From the NCBI RefSeq assembly GCF_030272615.1, contig NC_081410.1, positions 117,745,140 to 117,809,139 on the forward strand: 64,000 nucleotides of DNA. Reading direction: 5' to 3'. The stretch comes from Cryptomeria japonica (lineage: Eukaryota > Streptophyta > Pinopsida > Cupressales > Cupressaceae). A program made the position numbers and the translations under genes. Under the pieces are notes generated by a model that was not told where the DNA came from, searched no databases, and saw only the letters and a program-made list of their open reading frames with translations. Of the stretch, positions 35,913 through 45,536 are shown piece by piece (position 1 is the stretch's first letter; the number at the start of each line of letters is the position of its first letter).

Positions 35913-37842
35913 TCAAGTATGACTATCTCCTGAGGGGGATGGTCTTGCTGCTGATGTCCCAGCCCATGGATCTCTAGGAGGATCCTATCTCGAAGGCCCC
36001 GTCACGCCTCTGCTCTCTAACCGCGACCCAGTCTCTCGAGATTGGCTCGATCTCGATTGTGTAAAGCTCTGCACTCTGCGCTCCCTGGGCACCGCATCCT
36101 CATAGTGGCGTCGATAGTACTCCGCCTCCTTGACTCTTAAGGACAACTCTCTCATGATATCTCTCAAAGGGCCACCTGCTGCCGCTCTCTACAAGTTCCC
36201 TGCCAGCTCCTTCGCTTGACCCCGCCGCTCTATCTTAGTATCGCGTTCTAGGGTCAGCTGGGTAATCTGACTAGTTGTGCCTGCAGCTGTTGTACTATCA
36301 ACTGTAGGGTCCTAATCTGGGCGTCCTCCACATGCATTGAGATCCAGACCGTAGGGGCACCTGTGAAGGGGTACCCCCTGTCCCCCTACCTGTCCTCGGT
36401 GCTGGTGAAGGTAACTCATCAGTCCTCCTCCTTTGCGTTGGCCGTCTCCACTCATTAGTCCCTCCCACCACTGCTATCACCTCTCCCACTCTCCCCTCCT
36501 CCCCTTCTCCAATCGCCAAACCTCCTCTCCCTCTATCCATCACAACTTGTCGAACTTCTCTCTCCACCCGCACTCCCCTATCACCCCTATCCCTACCTCT
36601 GTCTCCTCTCCTCCCTTGATATCCTCTCCCCCGTCGTCCTCCTCCACCTCCTCCATCATCTCCCTCATCCCCATCTCCCCCTACCTCATCCTCGTCATCA
36701 TCGAAAGAAGGCCGCATCTCCTCAAGATCTGATATCCTAGCCACGACACGAGCTGCGAACAAACCAACAAACTCATGTGTCATCCCAGGAGCGTAGTCCC
36801 ATATCTGGCCCACTAAGTTGGCAAACTCCTCTACAGCCACTCCACTATCAATAGTCGGACCCCAATCTGGTATATCATGCCTCCGACGCACATACAAACA
36901 GGTCCCCTGTGGTATCCCCTGCTGCCGACCATACTCCCGCAAAACTCTGGCAACCTAAAATCTCTCGATCACAAAGGGCGTCTGCCCTATCAAAAATGAA
37001 GTCATAAAAACATATGGCATCTCTAGCCCATCCTCGACCCATACCTCACAATCTATATACGGTCGCCAGACGACCGTATCGATGTCATCCAATACCCTCC
37101 TCCAGTGCTCAAGTTTTCCCAGCTTCTGCTGGACAACTAACCCCTTGTATCCATATGCATATGCCCGCCCAACAGGCCTGTCTCTATCCACCAGTGGCCT
37201 AGCTACTAGAATGTGCTCCCAACACCATACCTATAGAAGTGTCATGTCAGCTAACAAATTGTTGTAACCCAGGTATACCACCTCATGTAAGTCCTTGTAC
37301 AAATGGGCTAGCATGGTCGATCCCCATGTGAACCTGTGGCCCTGTGTCACCATCTCCTCTAACACCAATCCCCATCCTACAGAAAATCCCTTCGACCTAT
37401 GGCCGGGACATAAGAATCCACCTATAAAACTTGCCAGTACTGATGGAAGAGGCGCATAGTCCAAATCCAAGAACTCCTGCCAAGGGATCTCATATCCACA
37501 AACTGTCTCATCATGAAATATGTGACGCAGTGCCTCTGTCCCGCCCTCCTCTATCTGCTCATAAGGCAATAATGCACCTGCTACGGGAATCCGCAATATC
37601 CTATAACAGTCCTCAGGAGTCACTGTCATCTCACTTGTGACAAAGTGGAAGGTGTTCATATCACTATGCCATCTCTCTGTGAGCGTTGTAAGTAAACCCT
37701 GGTTCACAATAAACCGAGGCATATCTAATAAAGACGTTAGGCCACATCTCTCAATAATATCTAAATCAGCCTGTGCCAACCGTGGTATCAATGCCCATGG
37801 TCTGGGGAACCACTCGTGTGACTGAACCACTCCCAATCGCTC
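35913..37842 (-). pseudogene. Antisense ORF of the Tat element: plant mobile domain protein (main exon, broken)
   Basis: The minus-strand frame runs from 37842 (just after a TTTTTGATAG acceptor-like site) to a TGA at 35915-35913, about 640 codons. N-terminal segments such as LLTTLTERWHSDMNTFHFVT and RILRIPVAG, then WCWEHILVARP further on, match the plant mobile domain (PMD), a fold found in MULE-type and gypsy transposons and in host proteins derived from them. After about residue 350 comes an Asp/Glu/Gly stretch, then Arg-Gly-rich sequence (RGG-like, about 36700-36560), then a heptad-like C-terminus with RDIMRELSLRVKEAEYY. Internal stops at 37233, 36957, 36191 and 35987 and a frameshift near 36300-36200 break it. 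There is no in-frame ATG in this exon, which fits a spliced start. Function in the element is unknown. Confidence 0.75.
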
Positions 37843-37971
37843 CTATCAAAAAGCAAAACAAGTCCAATATCAGTTTCCTCATCAAAACAAAGATATCAAA
37901 ATCAAAATCACATCAAAAAATTGAAACATTTTGCAAATCTAATCAAGTTCCACATCATATCATTCCATATC

Positions 37972-38185
37972 AACTTGTAACACAACTCAAGTTTTCAAAA
38001 ACCATATCAAACTTGTAACACAACTCAAGTCTCCACATCACATAAACTTGTAAAACAATTCAAGTTTTCCACCCATATCAACTTGTAAAACAACTCAAGT
38101 TTCCAACCCATATCAACTTGTAACACAACTCAAGTTCCACAATCATATCAGCTTGTAACACAATTCAAGCTCCACATGTATTTAC
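37972..38185. repeat. 35-bp tandem repeat with internal inverted repeat, about six units
   Basis: AACTTGTAA(C/A)ACAA(C/T)TCAAGTT units start at 37972, 38010, 38045, 38080, 38115 and 38150. Each contains AACTTG and its complement CAAGTT about ten bases apart, so every unit can form a small stem-loop. Confidence 0.8.
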
Positions 38186-38410
38186 TTGAAACAATGCAAA
38201 TCAAATCAAGTTTAGATCACAAACACATTAATATCTACATAAATAACTTGAAAATTCACAAATCAAACCAAGTTATATCAGTACTCATATTGGACAAATT
38301 ATCAAAAACATGATAGCCGACACAACAAATGGAAAAAATCCACCTCTCCAGGTAAAATTGACCTTATCCTATGTAATTTTCTACATTCACAAATCATTCT
38401 ATTTTGTAAA

Positions 38411-38885
38411 ACCTACTGCATGCGCTAATTAAATTTGGCTACATGCTAAACCATATCTACGCGCTACCCTGGTTTCTCCACGCGCTATCCTATCTACCCT
38501 ATGCACTAGACTGAATCTACACGCTACCCTTTTTTCTCCATGCGCCAACTAATCTACCCTAAGCGCTAAACCCAATCCATGCGCTAACCTATCCCGCGTC
38601 TGCGCTACTTATTTAACCTTATGCACTAGGTCTAACCTACGTGCTACTTACCCCTGCCCATGCGACCCCCTGTGCACCCTATGCGCTAGGTTTACCTGAT
38701 GTGCTACCCTTTTAACCCTAAGCGCTACCCTGTGTCCCTCATGCGCTACTCTAAGGCCATGTGCTAACGTAGAAACTCCATGCGCTACCCTAAACGTTTT
38801 CGAATTCTACCCCAAATTACAACCCTATGCGCTACGAAATTTTTCCTATGCTCTAACCTAAGACCCCTATGCGCCAAAACGTGAA
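38411..38885 (-). repeat. Inverted TAGCGCAT block (minus strand) upstream of the antisense ORF
   Basis: Plus-strand ATGCGCTA-type units every 18-25 bases; 11 exact GCGCTA cores and about as many CpG-decayed variants (GTGCTA, GCACTA, GCGCCA, ACGCTA). This is the reverse complement of the leader motif at 24228-26325, so relative to the antisense gene it has the same orientation and position (upstream) as the leader blocks have to gag. Confidence 0.8.
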
Positions 38886-38963
38886 AACCACATTTCAAAA
38901 TTCAAAAACTTACCAAAAACAACCAAATTAAAAATCAAAAAGGGATCAAAAAGGTTGACTTAC

Positions 38964-39224
38964 TGGTGGTCCATATGCGGCAGGCCTCCGATACCTCCGA
39001 ACGCGCTCGAATTGATGCGTAGAATATGGAATAGGTATTTTGTCTTCTCTCCAAAAGTCTCTTTCTCCAAGGTGAACAAGCACAAATGAGACAAAACAAT
39101 GCACTTTTCCCCTTTTATAGGGTAAAATGAAATTAGGGTTAGGGAAATGAGCATGTAATTTGCTCGTGGTCTCCCTCATACCCTCACACACGTCAATTAT
39201 CGGGAGATGATTCAATTTAAACAT
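38964..39224 (-). promoter_or_regulatory. Antisense promoter and candidate first exon of the PMD gene
   Basis: A TATA box (TATAAAA, plus 39113-39119; context CCCTATAAAAGGGG) lies on the minus strand, so transcripts should begin near 39085. The downstream frame to 38964 reads IPIPYSTHQFERVRRYRRP AAYGPP and ends at a GTAAGT donor. No in-frame ATG lies after the expected start site: the frame has ACG (about 39018) where a start might have been, so this copy may have lost its initiator or begins elsewhere. The promoter lies only 0.25-0.35 kb from the 3' LTR. Confidence 0.5.
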
Positions 39225-39450
39225 TCCACCTAGCCAAAATTTTGCACAACAAACACAATTATCAAATCAAATCAAATTTTCCAAAATTTTGATTCATCTT
39301 CGAGGGGGCATTATCAACATCGTTTATCAAATCTGGGGCGTCACACATCAAATCTGGGGCACGACATGAAAATCCATAAAAACAACATTGATCATAAAAT
39401 CGCAACGATGCATCATTTTCTTTGAAATAACATGTGCACACACATCACTT

Positions 39451-39465
39451 CAAAGAGGGGCAAAA
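39451..39465 (+). promoter_or_regulatory. Polypurine tract
   Basis: CAAAGAGGGGCAAAA lies immediately before the 3' LTR, as needed to prime plus-strand synthesis in reverse transcription. Confidence 0.85.
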
Positions 39466-40909
39466 TGTAGACGTATAAAAATGACCATATTCCTAAATGA
39501 ATAATTTATGTTCATTCCTCTATTTAATTAAATCCAATTTAATTAAGTCACCCACATTCCTCTATTTAAATTAAGTAAATTACTCAATTTATTTAAATTA
39601 AATTCACTAGGCCTCTTTTGACATTTAATAGGATAAATCATTTTATTCAATTAAATCCCTTCTATCCACTTTTAATTAGATTCAAATTTAATTAAATAGT
39701 TTACCCTAAATTGAATAAATCTAATTTATTTGATTTCCCCAAATTACAACCAAAATTGAATTAAATTCATTTTATTCAATTAAAGCCTACTATCCCTTCA
39801 TCCACTTGCAAAATCCTACATCTCCCACTTGCATCCTAACCCTCTTCCTAGTTTCTTCTAGAATCCATCTAATCCTAATCAATTAACCCAAACCCATTCA
39901 TTATCCCCTTTCCCTAAGCAAGGGGAGGTCACTTCTCAAACCCTCAAAGTCTTTGGAAACCCTTAAAGGCTTCAACCACTTAACTTTGAAAGTCTTCCTA
40001 ACCATTGATGGTTAACTTAGCCCTCTAGCATGATTAAAGAATTTCTTCTAACTCAACCTCCATGTAACCCAAGGGTCTCATCAAACATTTATTGCTTTGA
40101 CCATGGTTATCCTTAATCTTTTTGCACAAGAGTTTATCCTTTGGGTAAAACCTTTATCCAATGGGTAATCCTAACTTAACCATAACGCTTACCCCTAAGA
40201 TAACCATGAGGTCTTCTCAAGAATTTAATGCTTCCTACCTCTCTTCTCAACCTAGTCTTATGTTGACATTTGTCACCATTTCATTGGTGCCAATTGTAAA
40301 CATGGATTCCCAACTTTCAAACTTAGCCCTTGATTAACTCCTTCAATCCTGACCATCCATTGCCCTATTTTTGCTATAAATAGAGCTCTCATTCTTCCAT
40401 TTTCAGAGATCCAAGTCTTTAGCATCACACTTATACTAAAATCCATCCAAGCTTTAATATGTCATTTGTGGTCATCATTTAGCCTCTCTTTTCAATAGGA
40501 ATTAATCTAAATATGCATGTTTAGACAATTTTCCTTATCATTTAGCTTAATCATAGACTAATATAGCATGCTAGGATAGTCTTGTTACTAATCTTGTCAA
40601 CTTATAACTAGTTTATTGCATTAATAGGATCATGTATAACTTAGGATGCATTTCATCTTAAAATCAACAAAAGCATCCCTCGTTCTTGCATTTGTCATCC
40701 CTAAACCATTTTGCTCAGTGATCTGAGAGAAAAGACATTGGTTTGAGGGACCTTGTGAGATAGAGAACCATGGAACCAACCTTGGGAAGTTGAGCCATAC
40801 TTCATGACTCCATAGCTTGCACCAAGAAGTCCTGTGGGTGTGTGAGCAAGGCTCCTTAGACTCCGTTTTCCACATATTGAGTTCTATCGACCCGTTTTTC
40901 CCACATACA
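39466..40909 (+). mobile_element. 3' LTR of the Tat element (1444 bp)
   Basis: Matches the 5' LTR along its length; TATA box at 40375-40382; ends CCACATACA before ATGAT. A minus-strand ORF at its end (40929-40630) is an LTR shadow. Confidence 0.95.
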
Positions 40910-40914
40910 ATGAT
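40910..40914. repeat. Target-site duplication (right), ATGAT
   Basis: Identical to 22650-22654. Confidence 0.85.
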
Positions 40915-43540
40915 AATATGGCATGACAAAGGTAGTTATTTGGGTTTGATTGTGATTGGCAATATGTTGTAGCCTAAAGTGTAAACCATAAAATATAAGT
41001 CATTTTCAATAATATGCTTAACAATGTGTACAATTGTGACTTCATATGATTTTCTACCAATAAGTTTTTCATGCATACATTGTATTGATTTTAAGGGTTT
41101 GAATGAGTTTGTCTTCAATAAGTATATCATGTATTTTCTTAATAGCATATAATGGGCCATAATAGTTTTTTTGTTTGATCTCATCATTGAAAAATGTAAT
41201 GAGTGGATAAGAAAAAGGAGAGCATGAATATGTAGTAATAGCTTCAATAGTGCCCACAAAAACATGATTATGATAGATCCTTATTTTTTATTTATGTAAT
41301 CATCCCTTGTGTCTTGATATAATTTGTGGAATATGGAAAGGGATTTGTATATTTAATTTAATATTGGTTCGAGATTAGAGGAAAACTTTTCTTGTAGGGT
41401 AATCTCGCAATAGTGGGTTACAATGTAGTGTCCAATGATAATCATCAGCTACTCCAAAAAAATTTGTGAATGTCTTCAAACAAAGGGGACCCTTTGCTCG
41501 AACACCCTTTGGTCCTTGAATCAAGCCACCCCCTTCAAGTAATGGCCCTATCCACGTAGGTTTTTCTCAAAGGGTCGACGAACAATATTTTTTATTAATA
41601 AAATAATGGGTTCTTGTGAAGAACCCCTTCAAACGAACCCATTATTTTATTAATAAAAAAAGTTTATAATTGTCAAATGATAGTTTCATTTGTCATTTGA
41701 ACAAGTTCAAGAGAGGGATGTTTTCCTGCGAACCAGCTGAATTCCTATGAAGAAAAGGAAGCTACCTCAACATCAACCCGCCACACCACATCATCCAAGT
41801 TCCATTTTTATTGCTTGTTCTTCTAATAAATAGTTTAGTTTTTGCAAAATTTCTTTCTTTTTGCATTTTGTTTGTTTTCATTTATCTTGAGAAGCTTTCC
41901 AATTATAGATTGTATTTATTTGATCGATTTAAATAATTATTTACTTCCTTGTATTGTATGTTTTATTTCTTTCCCTATATGTAACACTAAAAATATTTTT
42001 TAACACCAATTTTAATTAGGGATTGATGTTATCATCACTAGGGTTGAGATCATTCGGCCATGCATGAATACACAAGTACTTTTCATACTTTTGTGTAAAA
42101 AATGAGTATTCACAATTCATAGAAAAAACTTATTTTGAAGTACAAATCAAACTTGAGAACATATACTCAATTGGATATGGAGTTCCTACATATCTCTTCA
42201 ATTTGCACAAATTTGAAGCAAAGGCTGAAGTAAAGATCAATATGGGAGATTTAAGCTATTAAACCGAAACATATTCTAAGCCTTCCAAGTATAATTCCAA
42301 CTAGGAAAGGATTCTAAATGATATGCATAAAAGAATTAGTAGCCATAGAATGATCCAAATAAGTAGTCTAAGAATGGAAAGTGGTATAGAGTTCATGATT
42401 CTAGTCTCATTCCATAGAAGAATGTTGCACTCAAAAGACTTTGTTTGTACAGCTTGAAGTAATGGGTACTAATTCTATGTAACTAGAAAAAACTATCATG
42501 AAAACTAAACGTATTTCTATAATTTATAATCATCTCTACTCTCCTTGTAGACAAAGAAAAAGAAGAAATATTGTTCCATTGTTGATGTGGATCAATAATT
42601 AAAACCAATGCATTTCATTACATTGATGATGAAAGTTAAATGAGCCTAATTTCTATTGATTTTTTTTAATATTAAAATTTTAACCAACTCCTACTTAAAA
42701 CCATACTAGATATTGTAGGATTCAACACATGATCTAAGAAATGCATCCCTTAGAAATGTCGATTAACATACAACATTGAGCCTTTTCAAGATACAATCCT
42801 TATGATATTTCTTTATTTGAGGTATTCCATGTTTCACTTTGGAAACTATGTATTTACCATCAACATATATCCTATGAAGAAAATCCAAAAAATAATATAT
42901 TAGATATTGGCATGATAAGAAATATTTATAATAGAGTTGGTTCCAAATCTATTACTTGAACTAGTGGCAAACAATTTAAGAAGCTAGTAAGTTCTAGTAA
43001 GAAGTTTGTTCTCTTGATGGTAAGACTTTAATATAATAGAATTCTTGAAATATCAAAGCATATTTTATTTCCTCTTACAACAACAAAATATATATCACAA
43101 ATAAAATACAAGTTGGAAGAGTACAAAGGTATCATTTAGCCACTAAAGGAAGTGCCTACACATTCTACAATAAGACATGATATTGATTTAAATATTGGGG
43201 TACCTCTACCTAATTCATCTTTGTCAATTAGATCATTTCTATAGAATAAATATATAAAGAAAATATCAAGCTTAGCTCATTTCCTTGTGGTGACCTAAAT
43301 GTTCAAGTACATAGAAGAAGGATGAAACATAGAAGTTGTTCATTGATTAGATATCTCTCAACAAACTCTTACTAAAGAGCCACTAACTTCTTCTAGGATT
43401 AAAGGCATGTTGGACTATCTCCACAATGAAAATTTCTCCACCAAAATTAATTTTAAATCTAAGTATCATCAAATTCTTATTAATACTACATTCATCTAGA
43501 CTTGATAACCTTCAAGAAAAGAGTGTTTCAAATATAGGTT
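40915..43540. other. AT-rich intergenic DNA
   Basis: No gene seen. It continues the sequence interrupted by the Tat insertion. It contains the hairpin at 41588-41660. Confidence 0.4.
41588..41660. repeat. Perfect 26-bp inverted repeat (hairpin)
   Basis: The left arm (41588-41613, ending AATAATGGGTTC) and the right arm (41635-41660, starting GAACCCATTATT) are exact reverse complements with a 21-base loop. The loop itself contains TGAAG...CTTCA, a smaller nested stem. It could be the core of a foldback or MITE element, but no clean target duplication was found. Confidence 0.85.
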
Positions 43541-45212
43541 TGTTGTCATTGATGTCAAACTTATTGGTCTGGATATGGTCTGGTACAATGTGGTTCTAAA
43601 GATTGGTGAAAGGTGAATTGTAACTATGTTCTCATTAGTTGTCATGCAAGTGCGTTAAGACTTGTTGAAGGATTCTCTAGAATACATAATATGATGTCTG
43701 GTGAAGATTCGGGAACTATGGTGATAAGTCTTGTGGTCAAGTTATGTCATCTTATTGGATCAGGTGTATAACTTGCATACTTTGATACAGTCTAATATAG
43801 TGCAGCACTGTTGGTTGGATTTGAAGGTGTACAGATATATGAAACCCACTTAAAGACTTTCTAAATAGCATGACATACTATTTTGTGAAGCTTCTGGGGC
43901 ACTATTGGTGATCTTTATGGTCTAGAATTGTCTTTTAGAGAGGTGTGATTGTTTTGGTGAACAATCCATTCTGTCTATGATGGATGTGTATCATATGATA
44001 ATGCGGTTGAAGTATGTTCTTTGTGAGTACATATTCTTTAGAATTTAGATGTTCAAGTGTTGTATAGTTGAAGGTGTGTTGGTTTGTGTTCTAGATAATG
44101 CAATGAAAATAAGATGATATATAAGGCTTTCTGATTCGGTTTGTGGCAAAGTTGTGACAAATGATTATATAATTGTAGTATCATGTTGGTGGATATAATA
44201 TCTTATCACATTTCAGCTTCCAGGTGCTCAAGTGGCAGTTGAAGTTACTGTTATTTGGAATCTGTTTGGTGTTGAGATAGTGCAATAATATGGAGAAATG
44301 CATTACATTCCTTAATTCTCAATTGGATGGATGATTGTGGATTGCAGTTCTGGTGTCCCAAATGTTTCTTTTTACATCTTTGATCATCTTCAAGCATTGT
44401 TTGTGGTCCAAATTAGAGATTGATTTAGTTGTGTTGGTAGGAGAGCTAGTTTGGGAGTATCTAGAAGTTGTGTTGAGATGGTGTCATACTTCACATGTTT
44501 CATTTTCCTTCCACATTTTCTTTGCAGACTATTTTGTGTTGATGGTTATGTATGAACATGTTACGTCATATTATGCTGACCAAGTGGGTGTTATTGAGGT
44601 TTGCGGTTGAAATATAAAGTACATAATTATTGTATTGATGCTTGAATGAAGTGTGTAGTGTGTGTGAATCCACTGTGATAAAGTTCAAAGGTTTCAATAT
44701 GTAGTAGATCAGAGACGAAGACAGTTTCTGATGTCTATTGAATTGTGAACTGTTGTCAGTGTTCCAGTAGGTGTTTTTTCTATAGTTCAATCTTATTGAT
44801 ATTATTGTATTAGAAGTATTGTATCTTTCCCTAAAGAAGTGATCTTCAATGCGCAAGTGATTATTGTATCTTTTCCTAAAGAAGTTATCTTTAATGCGCA
44901 AGTGATTATTGTATCTTTCCCTAAGGTTGTGTGGCTTAGGTTGCAAGTCATCTTTCAGAGTAGTGAGCTCCCTAGCCTTTGGCCTAAAATCTGTAATTAA
45001 TTTTATATATATTGTGAGTTTGATTCTCACCGTGGTTTTTCCCAGTTTGGGTCTTCCATATAAAAATCTTGGTGTTCATGTGTGTGGTTTTGGTTATTTT
45101 CTTTCACACGTATTGTTGATGAAATGAATGATACAATAAAAAGCTAAATCTAATCAAGTTTTTAATATATGTTGATTCATCCCCCCTCTCATCAATCTGG
45201 TAGTGTTCAACA
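43541..45212 (+). mobile_element. Solo-LTR-like sequence
   Basis: Starts TGTTGTCATTGATGTCAAAC and can be ended at TTCAACA. The last 200 bases have the R-U5 texture of plant copia LTRs: CACCGTGGTTTTTCCCAG, then CATATAAAAATCTTGGTGTT, then a C-run with CTCTCATCAATC. There is no PBS, coding region or partner LTR, and the flanking five bases do not match, so boundaries are approximate. Confidence 0.4.
44821..44930. repeat. 45-bp tandem repeat, about 2.4 copies
   Basis: GTATCTTTCCCTAA starts at 44821, 44866 and 44911, 45 bases apart, with few substitutions; inside the LTR-like sequence. Confidence 0.85.
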
Positions 45213-45245
45213 AAGATAAGGTTTATTTGAGTAGTTATTCATGAA

Positions 45246-45536
45246 TTTGGGATTAAATAATTATTTGACTATATTTTAAATGTCACTTCATAATGAATTA
45301 TATTAGTGGCCCATTCACCACTTCATTTGTTGTGGTCTACCTTTACGATATATAAATCTTGAGTAAAACATGGAATAAGAATGTGCACCTGCTTTGGGAT
45401 TAAATAATTATTTGACTATATTTTAAATGTCACTTCATAATGAATTATATTAGTGGCCCATTCACCACTTCATTTGTTGTAGTCTACCTTTACGATATAT
45501 AAATCTTGAGTAAAACATGGAATAAGAATGTGCACC
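45246..45536. repeat. 147-bp tandem duplication
   Basis: TTTGGGATTAAATAATTATT begins at 45246 and again at 45393; the two 147-base copies are nearly identical (one G/A difference noticed), so the duplication is young relative to its surroundings. Confidence 0.9.

Larger units (their letters stand above)
37843..38963 (-). other. Candidate intron of the antisense gene
   Basis: On the minus strand GTAAGT begins at 38963 and an AG ends at 37843, giving 1121 bases. Phase fits: the upstream open frame ends RRPAAYGPP in phase 0 and the downstream one resumes ERLGVVQSHEWF in phase 0. The intron would contain both the 35-bp hairpin repeats (37972-38185) and the inverted TAGCGCAT block (38411-38885). 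Splicing is inferred only from sites and frame. Confidence 0.4.
22655..40909 (+). mobile_element. Full-length 18.3-kb Tat-lineage Ty3/gypsy retrotransposon with antisense PMD gene
   Basis: Complete structure: 5' LTR 22655-24118, PBS 24123-24139, a 3-kb leader, gag, protease, RT, RNase H, a second RNase H-like domain, integrase, a 4.8-kb 3' region with an antisense gene and repeats, PPT 39451-39465, 3' LTR 39466-40909, flanked by ATGAT. The duplicated RNase H between RT/RNaseH and integrase is the hallmark of the Tat lineage; antisense extra ORFs between pol and the 3' LTR are also known from that lineage. The copy is dead: several stops and frameshifts, and the integrase Glu is changed. The two LTRs differ at about 30-35 positions by eye (near 2.3%) plus one 20-base indel, so the insertion is not recent. 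Confidence 0.93.

Noticed and set aside
36433-36732. 99-codon plus-strand ORF rich in Ser/Pro
   Set aside because: Shadow of the acidic and Arg-Gly-rich part of the antisense PMD frame.
38411-38885. Could the regular short repeats be a CRISPR array?
   Set aside because: Core only 6-8 bases, units irregular, spacers not unique-length, eukaryotic TE context.
40630-40929. Minus-strand ORF of 99 codons, similar to one at 23903-24202
   Set aside because: The similarity only reflects the two LTR copies of the Tat element.
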